Source: Bacteroidales bacterium (GTDB lineage Bacteria > Bacteroidota > Bacteroidia > Bacteroidales > Tenuifilaceae). From it: a DNA stretch of 64,000 bases. The DNA lies in assembly GCA_013376985.1 (NCBI GenBank), contig JACABB010000008.1, positions 80,585 to 144,584 of the forward strand. Reading direction: 5' to 3'. Below the pieces are notes generated by a model. That model saw nothing but the letters and a program-made list of their open reading frames with translations, had not been told where the DNA came from and searched no databases. The translations under genes and the position numbers were made by a program. Numbering within the stretch: position 1 is the stretch's first letter; every line of letters starts with the position of its first letter. This document shows positions 16,553 through 26,318 of this stretch, in pieces.

Positions 16553-18223
16553 TTATTTGTAAGAAAATGTACTTCCCCCAAGGAATTCTCGAAGGATTGA
16601 CGTTGGAGGGACTTCTTTATCAGCTATTGGTGTAAAATAACTTAAAAATTTTAGAAGTCTTAAAGCCTCAGAATATTCAGGTTCAGTAGATGGCAACTCA
16701 TACAGAATTGGTTCGGCATAACTTTTTAGAACACTTAATTCACAGAGTAAGGCCGAGTTAAACATGACATCTGCGTGTTCCTGATATGGAAAAATGTTTT
16801 TGTCTTCGCCCTTACGTACACTATCCCAGCGTCTTATAGTGTCTAATGCACTATAGCCTCTATACTTATAATCGCGAATTATGCGTCTAATTAGCCTGTT
16901 ATCTGTAGTAGGGATCCTATTCATTCTATCAAAAGAGAGAGATGTAAGTGCCGATACGTATATCTTATATTTTTTTTCAGTTGGAATAAGAGGTGTAAGC
17001 TCCGGAGTAAGAGCATGAATTCCTTCAATTACAATTATGCCATTTGACTCTATTTTCATAGATGTTCCATCGTAGAAACGTTTACCTTTCTCAAATGAAT
17101 ATTTTGGTAATTCAACCGTCTCACCGCTCAGCAATTTTATCAAATCTTTGTTAAACTGATCAACATCCAATGCATTTATCGTCTCGTAGTCAAAATCTCC
17201 ATTTTCATCTTTTGGGGTACGTTCCCTATCAACAAAATAATTGTCGAGAGAAATAGTATATGGTTTTAGACCAGAAACTTTTAGTTGAATAGATAATCTC
17301 TTAGCAAATGTAGTTTTACCCGATGAAGATGGCCCCGAAATAAGGACAACACGAACCTTATCTTTCAAACTATAAATTTTATCAGCAATCTGGGCTACTT
17401 TTTTTTCATGAAGGGCTTCGGATATTTTAATTAACTCACTTGAATAACCCTTTTTAACTTGCTCATTAATAGTTGCTACGCTTCCAACTCCAAGAATATC
17501 AACCCAGTCTTTATATTCCTGAAAGATTTCAAACATTTTATTTTGAATTTCAATATCTTCAACCTCTTCGGGTTTATGTCTTTTAGGAATACGCAGAAGC
17601 ATCCCTTTGTAGTATTTAACCAGATCGAAAACTTTTAGGTAGCCAGTTGATGGTACAAGGCTTCCAAAGAAATAATCTGCGGTATCGCCCAAATAGTAAA
17701 CCGAAGTATATAACTTTTGGCGTGTTCTAAAAAGCTTCGCTTTTTCGGTATACCCCAACTCCTCAAACATTTCGACTACATTCTTAGTAAGAACTTTATC
17801 GCGTTTAAAAGGGATATCCGCAGCAATTATCTGACGCATTTTATCGCCTATATTGAAGATAAGGGGGAGTTCCAGCGATTGGTTACAATTATCAATTTCA
17901 CAATAGAATCCTTTGGACACAGAATGTTCCACTCTAATACTTGAACCAGGTATAAGCTCCTTAACCGCTTTTTGAAGCACAAAAAAGAGAGATCTTTGAT
18001 ACATTCTCATCCCCGATGGATGTGAAATATCAATAAAGTGAATAGTCTTTGGTGAATAAACTTCATAACTCAACTCTTTAAGTGTATTATTCACCATTGC
18101 TCCCAGAATAGCACTATTAAGTTTTACATTAAACTCGTTAGCGACTTCAGCTAAATTAAGTCCGGGTAATATATTTCTTTTTTCTCCGGTATTACTACAA
18201 ACAACTTCTACCTGACTTCTCAT
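16553..18223 (-). CDS. Nucleoside (uridine) kinase with TGS-like N-terminus
   Basis: 556 residues. The N-terminal third resembles the TGS and second additional domains of threonyl-tRNA synthetase (HSVSKGFYCEID is visible near 100). The C-terminal half is a phosphoribulokinase/uridine kinase domain with Walker A GPSSSGKTTFAKR (about 295) and a conserved DNYF segment after it. Proteins of this double architecture are common in Bacteroidota and are named nucleoside kinases; they probably phosphorylate uridine/cytidine or a related nucleoside with ATP or GTP. A second, short uridine kinase is encoded at 29306-29929, so this one may have a different substrate. It lies downstream of murI on the same strand. 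Confidence 0.85.
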   Translation of the reverse strand: MRSQVEVVCSNTGEKRNILPGLNLAEVANEFNVKLNSAILGAMVNNTLKELSYEVYSPKTIHFIDISHPSGMRMYQRSLFFVLQKAVKELIPGSSIRVEHSVSKGFYCEIDNCNQSLELPLIFNIGDKMRQIIAADIPFKRDKVLTKNVVEMFEELGYTEKAKLFRTRQKLYTSVYYLGDTADYFFGSLVPSTGYLKVFDLVKYYKGMLLRIPKRHKPEEVEDIEIQNKMFEIFQEYKDWVDILGVGSVATINEQVKKGYSSELIKISEALHEKKVAQIADKIYSLKDKVRVVLISGPSSSGKTTFAKRLSIQLKVSGLKPYTISLDNYFVDRERTPKDENGDFDYETINALDVDQFNKDLIKLLSGETVELPKYSFEKGKRFYDGTSMKIESNGIIVIEGIHALTPELTPLIPTEKKYKIYVSALTSLSFDRMNRIPTTDNRLIRRIIRDYKYRGYSALDTIRRWDSVRKGEDKNIFPYQEHADVMFNSALLCELSVLKSYAEPILYELPSTEPEYSEALRLLKFLSYFTPIADKEVPPTSILREFLGGSTFSYK

Positions 18224-18295
18224 AATTCATGAATTAAAAAAACAATCTTCTATAATAAAATGATATGATATGTTACTCCAAATAAAATGTTGAAT

Positions 18296-19114
18296 TTATA
18301 AAATATAATTATCGATATATGATACATTTTGTATTTTCCGTTCTATGTTTTTTTCTATATTTTCAACTATCTTTTTCAAAACAGAGGAACTACCACTTGA
18401 ATAAAATGTACTGTAAGAATTTTTGTTTCTTATATCCTCAACCAAATTATTTTCTATTAGCACTTTGCAAGTTTGCTTTGCTACGGCAGGTGCGGGATCG
18501 ATTATATCAACATTAAGTGGAAGTAGTTTATATAATAAAGGTCTAAAGAATGGGTAATGTGTACACCCTAATACAATTTGATCTATATTACAATCAAGCA
18601 TGGGGTTTAAATATTTCATAAGAAGTGTTTCCGCTTCAGTAGAACTAAAATCACCCTGTTCAACAAGCTCAACTAACCCTTCTCCAACTTGATAGCATAC
18701 TTTTATATCCGACGCATATCTCCTAGTAGTTTCAATGTAAAGACGACCTTTAAAAGTTCCTGCAGTTGCCAGAACGCCAATACTTTTCGTTTTGGTATTA
18801 ATTGCCGCTGGTTTTACAGCGGGTTCCATACCTATAAATGGTATGCTATAATTCGCCCTCAAAAAATCAATTGCTGCCGCAGTTGCAGTATTACAAGCAA
18901 CAACAATGGCTTTGCATTGCTTTGAAATTAAAAATTCGGTAATCTTGGATGATAGTTCAATAATTTTCTCTGGAGACTTTGAACCATACGGACAATTAGC
19001 AGAATCAGCAAAATATATAAACGATTCATGCGACAATTCCTTTACCAACTCACTAAACACCGATAAACCACCAGCACCAGAATCGAATATTCCAATAGGA
19101 AGCATATCTGTCAT
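18296..19114 (-). CDS. murI: Glutamate racemase
   Basis: 272 residues, the usual family length. It converts L-glutamate to D-glutamate for peptidoglycan synthesis in the cytoplasm. The two catalytic cysteines are present: Cys74 in VVACNTATAA and Cys184 in VLGCTHYPFF. The N-terminal motif IGIFDSGAGGLSV with Asp11 is intact. The gene follows the bamA-ompH-ompH block, as in many Bacteroidota, but a terminator at 19153-19179 separates it from ompH. Confidence 0.96.
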   Translation of the reverse strand: MTDMLPIGIFDSGAGGLSVFSELVKELSHESFIYFADSANCPYGSKSPEKIIELSSKITEFLISKQCKAIVVACNTATAAAIDFLRANYSIPFIGMEPAVKPAAINTKTKSIGVLATAGTFKGRLYIETTRRYASDIKVCYQVGEGLVELVEQGDFSSTEAETLLMKYLNPMLDCNIDQIVLGCTHYPFFRPLLYKLLPLNVDIIDPAPAVAKQTCKVLIENNLVEDIRNKNSYSTFYSSGSSSVLKKIVENIEKNIERKIQNVSYIDNYIL

Positions 19115-19152
19115 GTTGAAATTTAATGATTATTAATGTAATAAAAATATAA

Positions 19153-19179
19153 AACTCGGTCGCATCATGTGACCGAGTT
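19153..19179 (-). terminator. Rho-independent terminator after ompH
   Basis: AACTCGGTC/GACCGAGTT forms a 9-bp stem with a 9-nt loop. A T-rich stretch follows on the minus strand. It lies 20 bp after the ompH stop and just upstream of murI. Confidence 0.75.
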
Positions 19180-19199
19180 CTATATAGAAAATAAATTTC

Positions 19200-19730
19200 T
19201 TATTTCTTAACAACCACGCCTAGGCCAAGTTCTTTCTTAACCATAGGTAGTATATCGATACTTTGATCTGAAAAATAGGTAACCGCACCGGAGCTAATAT
19301 CAAAAACATATATGAAACCGTTTGCTTTAGCAACCTTTTGGATTGTTGCGTTAGCCTTTTCAACAATTGGCTTCATATATTCACCCTGTTGGCGTTGATA
19401 ATCTTGTTGTGCAGTTTGTTCAAACTCTTTTGATCTTTGATCTAGATCATTAAGTTCTTTTTCTTTCATCTCACGAATAGCATCAGTAAAAGTTGCCTTT
19501 TTCTGTAAATAATCCTGATACTTTTTATTAAATTCAACTTGTAACGTTTCAATCTGATCCTGCAACTGTTTGGCATATTTTTTAAGTTTTGCCTCAGCAC
19601 TATCCCTTTCGGGCATGGCCATCATTAATTCTTGGCTATTAATATGTCCAAACTTCAGATTTTGAGCACCTACATTAGCAGCACATAAAAAAAGTGCAAC
19701 AATCATTATACTTTTTGTAATTCTGATCAT
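19200..19730 (-). CDS. OmpH/Skp-family periplasmic chaperone (second copy)
   Basis: 176 residues with a Sec signal ending near NVGAQ (about 23). The mature protein has the Skp layout: a short beta-strand (LKFGHINSQEL), a long Lys/Glu/Gln-rich coiled coil (about 40-130) and a returning strand (GFIYVFDISS). Skp homotrimers hold unfolded outer-membrane proteins on their way to the BAM complex. It lies 39 bp after a first ompH gene, with bamA upstream of both, so all three are probably cotranscribed. Confidence 0.92.
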   Translation of the reverse strand: MIRITKSIMIVALFLCAANVGAQNLKFGHINSQELMMAMPERDSAEAKLKKYAKQLQDQIETLQVEFNKKYQDYLQKKATFTDAIREMKEKELNDLDQRSKEFEQTAQQDYQRQQGEYMKPIVEKANATIQKVAKANGFIYVFDISSGAVTYFSDQSIDILPMVKKELGLGVVVKK

Positions 19731-19769
19731 AATTATAATTATTATTAATTGTTAGGCAAAAATAAATAT

Positions 19770-20282
19770 TTATTGGTTGTATCCAAGTTTCTGTAAAACT
19801 TCTTCACTTTTATCATACCTAGGATTGGTGTAAAGCATATTTGGTGAAGCTGAAGCATCAAAAATAACAGCGTATCCTCCCTCATTTGCCAATTCCTTTA
19901 TAGCATTAAAAACCTGATCTTGAATAGGTTTAATCAACTCTTCACGTTTTTTGAATAACAATCCATCTTTACCAAAATATTTTACTTGCAACTCTTTAAC
20001 TGAACGCTCTTTTGCAATTACATCATCTTCGCGTTTCTTCCTCATCTCCTCTGTAAGCAATACTTTTTCTGCTTGATAATCCTGATACATTTTATCCACT
20101 TCAGCATATTTTTCCTCAATCTCTTTTTGGTATTGAGCAGATAACTTATCAATTTGTTCCTGAGCCGCTTTATAGCTTGGAATTTTTTTTAGAATATAAT
20201 CGCTATCAACAAAAGCAAACTTCTGAGCCATTAATGTACCAACAAGCAAACTTAAAATCGCTGAAAGAATTACTTTTTTCAT
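19770..20282 (-). CDS. OmpH/Skp-family periplasmic chaperone (first copy)
   Basis: 170 residues with a Sec signal ending at LMAQ (about 19). The FAFVDSDYILKKIPSY strand, a coiled coil rich in Lys, Glu and Gln (about 40-115) and the closing GYAVIFDASA strand match Skp/OmpH. It is a paralogue of the next gene; the duplicated pair behind bamA is typical of this phylum. It would deliver outer-membrane proteins to BamA, encoded 84 bp upstream. Confidence 0.93.
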   Translation of the reverse strand: MKKVILSAILSLLVGTLMAQKFAFVDSDYILKKIPSYKAAQEQIDKLSAQYQKEIEEKYAEVDKMYQDYQAEKVLLTEEMRKKREDDVIAKERSVKELQVKYFGKDGLLFKKREELIKPIQDQVFNAIKELANEGGYAVIFDASASPNMLYTNPRYDKSEEVLQKLGYNQ

Positions 20283-20366
20283 AGTTAAAAATTTAGAAGC
20301 AAGTTATTACAATTATTCTGCCAATAACAGAACCAATAAAAACATAAGTCTTAAAAAAAGCTAAAA

Positions 20367-22934
20367 TTAAAAAGGCATTCCAATAACAAAGTGGAACTGA
20401 CCTTTATTCGCACTTGGCAAACCCTGTACAGCGTCAAAACCATAAGCCCAGTCAATACCCAACATACCCAACATAGGTAAAAACATTCTGGCTCCAACAC
20501 CTGCTGAGCGATGAACGTTGAAAGGGTTAACATCATCAAAATTTGACCAAGCATTACCAGCCTCTAAGAATGTCAAGACATAAATGGCTGCCTGAGGCTT
20601 CAATGATAGCGGATAACGTAATTCCATTGTATATTTATTATAGATATTTGCCTCTCTTGCACCATTAACTATTGGTGTAAGAGAACTATTTTCATAACCC
20701 CTTAATCCAATTGTTTCTCTACCATAAAGATTATAACCCGACATTCCATCACCACCCAAATCGAATCCTTCAAAAGGCGAGAAGCCTAAATTCTTACTAT
20801 AAAAATTAAGCATTCCAAATTGTGCGTTTGTGTATAGCACAAGATTTTGTACTAAAGACATGTACCATTGAGCTCTACCTGTCCATTTGTTATACTCAAT
20901 CCACTTATAACGTTTTGCAGACTCTCTTTCAGTAATTATTGCATCAATTTGGCTATCCGATTTTCCAACATTTGCAGGCAATGCTTTTAAACTCGCAAAT
21001 TCTACCGTTCTTTCGGAAGCAGAATACTTCCAAAAGTTTTTTTCCTTAAAAGCAGAATATGGAGGTGTTAATTGCACAGATAATGAAAAATTAGAACCTG
21101 TTCTAGGATAGATTTGCTGATCGGTCGAATTTCGACCTAAAGTGATTTTATAACTAAAATTATTTGACTTTCCATTAGAAAAAATAAAATAACCTCCTGT
21201 CCAATCTCTTAGAAGATAGTTCTGAAGAGTTACTTCATGATAAATTGTAAAATAGTCATCAGGCCATTTTAATCTTGTACCAATTCCAACAGAACCACCA
21301 GTAACCTTAAAATACTGACTGCTTGAACTAAGTAGACTAGAACTAGGAGTATTCTGGATTGTATGAAATAAAGAGAATGATAGGTTTGTAGGTTTTTTCC
21401 CTCCTAGCCAAGGTTCGGAAAAGGATAAACTAAATGCCTTATAATACGTCCCGTTTGTAGATGCCCTAAGGGATAATGATTGGCTATCGCCAGAAGGAAC
21501 TGGCCTCCATGCACCTTTATCGAATACTCTACGAATTGAAAAATTTGCAAAACGAATACCCACCGTTCCAACAAACATATTTGCCCCCCAACCCCCAGAT
21601 ATTTCAAATTGATCGTTGGCTTTTTCTTCAAGAATATATTTTAAATCAACTGTTCCTGCAGCTGGATTTGGAAAGGGCTTAACATCTAATTTCTCGGGGT
21701 CAAAATGTCCTAATTGTGCTAACTGGCGAATTGATCTTGTTATGTCGGACTTGCTGAAAAGATCACCAGGTTTTGACCAAATTTCACGACGAACCACATG
21801 CTCATTAGTCTTTGTATTGCCAACAATTGTTACCTGATTTACCGTAGCTTGATCTCCTTCAGAAATTCTCATTTCTAAATCAACGGAATCTCTTTCAATA
21901 TGGCTTTCAACAGGATCCAGTTGGAAAAAAAGGTAACCATCATCCATATATAATGTGGTTATTGAATTATCCTCGGTAAAGAGTCTTTTCTCTAGTAAAG
22001 ATTTATCGTAAATATCTCCCTTTTTCATTCCAAGAATAAGGCCAAGAGCCTCTGAGGGCATTTTTGTATTTCCGATCCAAGAAATATTTCTAATATGATA
22101 TTGAGAACCCTCGGACAATTTAATCTTAATACCAATTCTTTTATTATTAACAGGAAATACTGAATCCTTCAATATTTCAGCATCTCTATATCCATGTTCA
22201 TTATAAAATGTGATCAGATTCCTTTTATCTTCCTCATAATCTGATTCAATAAATTTTGATGCTTTAAATATGTTAAAATCTCTTCTATGTGTTTTTTTCA
22301 TTGATCTTCTTAGCCTACTGGCTTTAAAAGCCTTACTCCCTTCAAAAGTTATATCGCTAATTTTAACTTTACCATTTTTCTTAATATCAAAAACAACTTT
22401 GATACCATTAGCCATCACGGTATCATTATTTTGAATTATATCTACTTTGGTATTTAGGAATCCTTTATCTCTAAAATGTTTCTTGATTATTCTTTCAGAG
22501 TTTTCTAAAATACTTTCCGTAATTTGTCCTCCAGCCCTTAACTTCAACAACTCCTTAAGATCATCCGATTCTCCTTTTCTTACTCCTTTGAAACTAATTC
22601 CTGATATCCGAGATCTTTCTTGTAGATTGATATCTAAAAAGATACTATCATTTACAATCTTGGTTGCAGAAATCTTAACATCAGAAAACAATCCCTGATT
22701 CCATAATTTCCGAATCGGTTTTGTTATATCATCGCCAGGTATCGTAACAGTATCTCCCACGGAAAGACCGCTAACAGAAATTAATACTGACGGATCAAGA
22801 AATTTAATTCCAGAAACTTTAATCCCTTTTATACAATATTTTTTGGGAGTATTATAGTTGGATGAGAAATCTTGAGCCGATAATGCAGTTACCGTGCATA
22901 TAAAGGCGATAAGAAGCAGCGTTTTTCTAAACAT
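20367..22934 (-). CDS. bamA: Outer membrane protein assembly factor BamA
   Basis: About 855 residues from the ATG at 22934 (an ATG at 22937 directly precedes it), which gives the signal peptide MFRKTLLLIAFICTVTALSA. An earlier in-frame ATG at 23036 would add a charged stretch with no signal function. Five POTRA domains span about 30-410, for example IKGIKVSGIKFLDPSVLISV and VNQVTIVGNTKTNEHVVRRE. The C-terminal half is the 16-strand Omp85 barrel, with the L6 motif GLRGYENSS and a C-terminal aromatic residue (GMPF). It folds outer-membrane proteins. It lies 47 nt or more after uppS and before the two ompH genes. Confidence 0.95.
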   Translation of the reverse strand: MFRKTLLLIAFICTVTALSAQDFSSNYNTPKKYCIKGIKVSGIKFLDPSVLISVSGLSVGDTVTIPGDDITKPIRKLWNQGLFSDVKISATKIVNDSIFLDINLQERSRISGISFKGVRKGESDDLKELLKLRAGGQITESILENSERIIKKHFRDKGFLNTKVDIIQNNDTVMANGIKVVFDIKKNGKVKISDITFEGSKAFKASRLRRSMKKTHRRDFNIFKASKFIESDYEEDKRNLITFYNEHGYRDAEILKDSVFPVNNKRIGIKIKLSEGSQYHIRNISWIGNTKMPSEALGLILGMKKGDIYDKSLLEKRLFTEDNSITTLYMDDGYLFFQLDPVESHIERDSVDLEMRISEGDQATVNQVTIVGNTKTNEHVVRREIWSKPGDLFSKSDITRSIRQLAQLGHFDPEKLDVKPFPNPAAGTVDLKYILEEKANDQFEISGGWGANMFVGTVGIRFANFSIRRVFDKGAWRPVPSGDSQSLSLRASTNGTYYKAFSLSFSEPWLGGKKPTNLSFSLFHTIQNTPSSSLLSSSSQYFKVTGGSVGIGTRLKWPDDYFTIYHEVTLQNYLLRDWTGGYFIFSNGKSNNFSYKITLGRNSTDQQIYPRTGSNFSLSVQLTPPYSAFKEKNFWKYSASERTVEFASLKALPANVGKSDSQIDAIITERESAKRYKWIEYNKWTGRAQWYMSLVQNLVLYTNAQFGMLNFYSKNLGFSPFEGFDLGGDGMSGYNLYGRETIGLRGYENSSLTPIVNGAREANIYNKYTMELRYPLSLKPQAAIYVLTFLEAGNAWSNFDDVNPFNVHRSAGVGARMFLPMLGMLGIDWAYGFDAVQGLPSANKGQFHFVIGMPF

Positions 22935-23084
22935 CATTATTAAAGAATTATCGAAATTCATTTGTATTCTAGTATTCAATTTAATTGCTTTTTTTAAAAG
23001 GCTTAAAGATGGGAACTTTTTTTTAAAGTGTGGCAAATTTAGCTAAGGGACTTGTGTGAAGCAAGCTAAAGTTTGCAAAATAAG

Positions 23085-23822
23085 CTACAACTGTTCGCTT
23101 ATTTTTCCAAATCGTCTTTCTCGTTTTTGAAAATCAACAATAGCTTTATACAATTCTTCCTTGTTAAAATCAGGCCAAAGCACAGGAGTAAAGTATAATT
23201 CAGTATAAGCTAATTGCCACATTAAAAAATTGCTTATCCTGAATTCTCCGCTTGTTCTAATCATTAATTCAGGATCGGGAATACCAGAAGTATTCAAATA
23301 TTTTGAGAAAGTATCTTCATCAATATTTTCGGGTTTTATTTTTCCTTTGGAGAAATCGTTCATAATACATTTTACAGCATTCGTAATCTCCCAACGTGAA
23401 CTATAACTCAATGCAAGTATAACAGTTAACCCATTACATTCTGATGTTTTTTGGATAACTTCGTTAAGCTTTTTCTGAACTGCTTTTGGGAGAGAATCGC
23501 TGTCCCCGATTGTTTTAAGAGAAATATTATTTTTGAGTAAAGTTTCTGTTTCAGTATTAATAGTATTTATCAATAAACCCATTAAAGCATCGATTTCAAT
23601 CTTAGGTCTGTTCCAATTCTCCGTGGAGAAAGCATAAAGAGTTAAGAATTTCACCCCTAACTCTGCGGAGGCTTCAATTGCGGAACGAACGGAACTTACC
23701 CCATTTCTATGACCGAATATTCTTTGAGTCCCCCTTTGCTTTGCCCATCTTCCGTTACCATCCATTATAATAGCAATATGATTAGGAAGCCTATCTTTAT
23801 TTATCTTATCAACTACTGACAT
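23085..23822 (-). CDS. uppS: Isoprenyl transferase (undecaprenyl diphosphate synthase)
   Basis: 245 residues. It condenses isopentenyl diphosphate onto farnesyl diphosphate to make the C55 carrier for wall synthesis. Conserved motifs: HIAIIMDGNGRWAKQRG with catalytic Asp21, RIFGHRNGV, LTLYAFSTENW, and the C-terminal PDPELMIRTSGEFRISNFL region. It sits between the DUF6089 gene (12 bp upstream) and bamA, a standard Bacteroidota order. Confidence 0.96.
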   Translation of the reverse strand: MSVVDKINKDRLPNHIAIIMDGNGRWAKQRGTQRIFGHRNGVSSVRSAIEASAELGVKFLTLYAFSTENWNRPKIEIDALMGLLINTINTETETLLKNNISLKTIGDSDSLPKAVQKKLNEVIQKTSECNGLTVILALSYSSRWEITNAVKCIMNDFSKGKIKPENIDEDTFSKYLNTSGIPDPELMIRTSGEFRISNFLMWQLAYTELYFTPVLWPDFNKEELYKAIVDFQKRERRFGKISEQL

Positions 23823-23834
23823 ATCACATAAGCA

Positions 23835-24497
23835 TTACTGGTAAACGGGACAAGTATTGTTATAGTTATAAAGCCGGAAAGTTACAAATATTCCTATAAA
23901 AGAAAACCAATCGTTATTGTGTAAAGTAGCTTTTGAGTTATCATAAATATTTTGATAATTATCGATTCCATCAAACATGGTTTTGCTTAATTTCCATTCA
24001 CATCCAATGGTAATTCTTGAAACTGGACAATATTTGACTCCTATACCAAACGGTAAATTAGGAATAATATCTCCCCCAATGTAAGCAATTCCCAATCCCA
24101 ATATTACATAGGGCGAAAAATTATCTTTACGTAAATGTCTGGCGTTGAATGATAAAAAATTAATTTCGCATAAACCATTAGCCTCAATCAGTCTTTTAGA
24201 AAATGCTCCCGTAACTCCTGGCAAATAAAAGCCTGTTGAAGAGTAATTTCCCTTAAGACCACCATAATAAGCCGACATTCGAAGTGCATAATACTTATTC
24301 AGGTTATATCTATAAATTATCCCAATCCCTGGTGAGGGTTGATATAGTGGAGTTTCAATATTATAATCGCCCATATAGTATGTACCACCTGTCTGAATGC
24401 CTAAATCTCTTCTTTCCTGAGAATAAATAAAATTATTAAGGCAAAAGAAAAGTGGAATAATTATAATGAGTTTTCTGGTCATATAAGTTTGATTCAC
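23835..24497 (-). CDS. DUF6089-type outer-membrane beta-barrel protein
   Basis: 220 residues. The signal peptide is best read from the second Met (residue 6, MTRKLIIIIPLFFC), ending near IYSQ; either start is possible. The mature part alternates as an 8- to 10-strand barrel, with GGTYYMGDYN early and an aromatic, Asn-rich end. Members of this group sit just upstream of uppS/bamA in many Bacteroidota, which suggests an envelope assembly role, although none is shown. It is packed between a second barrel gene (9 bp) and uppS (12 bp). Confidence 0.78.
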   Translation of the reverse strand: MNQTYMTRKLIIIIPLFFCLNNFIYSQERRDLGIQTGGTYYMGDYNIETPLYQPSPGIGIIYRYNLNKYYALRMSAYYGGLKGNYSSTGFYLPGVTGAFSKRLIEANGLCEINFLSFNARHLRKDNFSPYVILGLGIAYIGGDIIPNLPFGIGVKYCPVSRITIGCEWKLSKTMFDGIDNYQNIYDNSKATLHNNDWFSFIGIFVTFRLYNYNNTCPVYQ

Positions 24498-24506
24498 GGC
24501 TATTTA

Positions 24507-25262
24507 TCAGAAAACATAACGAATCTGTTTGGCTTTTTTTAGACGATAAATTGCCTTAAGATTTAAAATGTAATAAACATCATTATGTTCAGAGTAAACT
24601 GAAGTAAATCCATCAAGATAATCGGTAAGCGTGAATCTTCGACCAAGCTCCAAGGCTAATGAAAAATCAGGGTTAAAAGTAAATTTAGCACCCAGTCCGA
24701 TAGGGAATGCAACTGAAATATGTTTATTACCTACAAACCGAGGAGAGCCAGCTAAACTTGCCTTAGGCGTTACCTTACAAAAAATACCACCAACTCCAGC
24801 AAATGCATAAAAACTAAATGGTCGAATAAATCGTTCCATTCCCCGTCCAACTCGGTAGTTAAAGGCTGAATAAAAGTAATTCTTCTCATTTTCCTTAACA
24901 AAAAAATAGTACCCTTGAACTGATAACTCGTCCGTAAATGTGCTAAATGCAAAATCCCTAGCATAATTTCTCTTTGTATCTTTATCACTCTTAGCAAAAA
25001 AACCAAATGAATTGCTTGCTTGGATATAAAATCTCTCATCATATCTATAAATACCGCCAAATGAAAATCCTGGGCGATTTGATGTAAAACTTATCTGTGT
25101 TAATCCCCCAAGGTTATGCTTGTCGGCAAGAGCACCAATATCTCCATAATATTGATAGACTGAAAAAGCACCCCAAACTTCATATCTGCGGAATCTCCAC
25201 GTTTGTGAATATCCCGATATGACCACAAAGCATAGTATAATTACAAGAAAAAATCGCTTCAT
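24507..25262 (-). CDS. Outer-membrane beta-barrel protein (DUF6089-like paralogue)
   Basis: 251 residues with a signal peptide ending at SGYSQ (about 20). The pattern VYQYYGDIGALADKHNLGG followed by amphipathic strands resembles its downstream neighbour, and both look like small outer-membrane barrels. A TATATTTG -7-like box on the minus strand at 25289-25282 lies just upstream, but no good -33 element accompanies it. Probably the first gene of the barrel-barrel-uppS-bamA-ompH-ompH unit. Function unknown. Confidence 0.75.
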   Translation of the reverse strand: MKRFFLVIILCFVVISGYSQTWRFRRYEVWGAFSVYQYYGDIGALADKHNLGGLTQISFTSNRPGFSFGGIYRYDERFYIQASNSFGFFAKSDKDTKRNYARDFAFSTFTDELSVQGYYFFVKENEKNYFYSAFNYRVGRGMERFIRPFSFYAFAGVGGIFCKVTPKASLAGSPRFVGNKHISVAFPIGLGAKFTFNPDFSLALELGRRFTLTDYLDGFTSVYSEHNDVYYILNLKAIYRLKKAKQIRYVF

Positions 25263-25393
25263 TTCTATTGAAACTATTCTACAAATATATAAAATGCAGT
25301 TAATTAATCTATGGCATTAACAAAACAAACGGTCAAGTTGTTGACTAATTATATATATCCAAGAATAATTTATAACAAGTTTCATCGGCAAAA

Positions 25394-26308
25394 CTAATTT
25401 CTTTTATCAACACCCCATAGAAGTTTATTACGTAAAGTTTTAAAAAAATTTGTTCCTTGCAGATTAACTAAACCAATATGAAAAGGTGCTTTTTTTACTT
25501 CAAGTATTAATGGGAGTGTCATTGTATGTGAATATGAGTCGAGTGAAACATCAACTTCGCCAGAACGTCCAGTAACCTCTAATTTCAATGTGCATGAATC
25601 GGGGATAACAAATGGGCGTACCGTCAAATGATGTGGAGCAATAGGCGAAATTAGAAATGATGGTAATGAAGGGCTTACGATAGGACCTCCTACACTTAAA
25701 GAATATGCCGTAGATCCCGTTGGAGTCGAAATTATCAAACCATCAGCCCAGTATGTACATAGAAAATCATCGTCAATATATGCATTGACGTTAATCATTG
25801 ATGTTCCTTTTTTTTGTATTGTAAGATCATTTAGACCAAATGGAAAATTGAGGAATGGGTTCTTATCAGTAAAAACTTGAAGTAATGAGCGTCTCTCGAT
25901 ACTATACTTCTTGCTAAGAAGTAAATCAATTGCAGCCCCAATGTCCTCTGTTGAAATATTAGCAAGGAATCCCAACCGACCAAAGTTAATCCCAAGAACT
26001 GGGATACATGATTCTTCGATAAATGCAACAGACTCCAAAAAAGTACCATCTCCCCCCAGACTAAGCATGTAATCAGCTAGATGTTTAACCTCTCCTGAAG
26101 TACGAAATAATGCACGGATAGAAATTTGTAAATTGAATTCTTTTATCAAATATTCATAAAATGGTGCATATATTACAACCTCAACCTGATGCTTTTCTAG
26201 GATATCGAACAGCAACTCTAATTCATTCTTAAAAGAGGACTCCAATTGTTTACCATATATTGCAATAACAACCTTCTCGAGGTTTTTTATTTCGATTGCA
26301 TTTTCCAT
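25394..26308 (-). CDS. nadK: NAD kinase
   Basis: 304 residues. It phosphorylates NAD to NADP with ATP or polyphosphate. The GGDGTFLESV motif is intact, and the NDLTIQK and TGSTAYSLSVGGPIVSP segments match the nucleotide-binding core of the family. It starts 10 bp after the CBS-domain protein gene and is cotranscribed with it. The 131-bp gap downstream separates it from the barrel-protein genes. Confidence 0.95.
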   Translation of the reverse strand: MENAIEIKNLEKVVIAIYGKQLESSFKNELELLFDILEKHQVEVVIYAPFYEYLIKEFNLQISIRALFRTSGEVKHLADYMLSLGGDGTFLESVAFIEESCIPVLGINFGRLGFLANISTEDIGAAIDLLLSKKYSIERRSLLQVFTDKNPFLNFPFGLNDLTIQKKGTSMINVNAYIDDDFLCTYWADGLIISTPTGSTAYSLSVGGPIVSPSLPSFLISPIAPHHLTVRPFVIPDSCTLKLEVTGRSGEVDVSLDSYSHTMTLPLILEVKKAPFHIGLVNLQGTNFFKTLRNKLLWGVDKRN

Positions 26309-26318
26309 TTTAACCCTT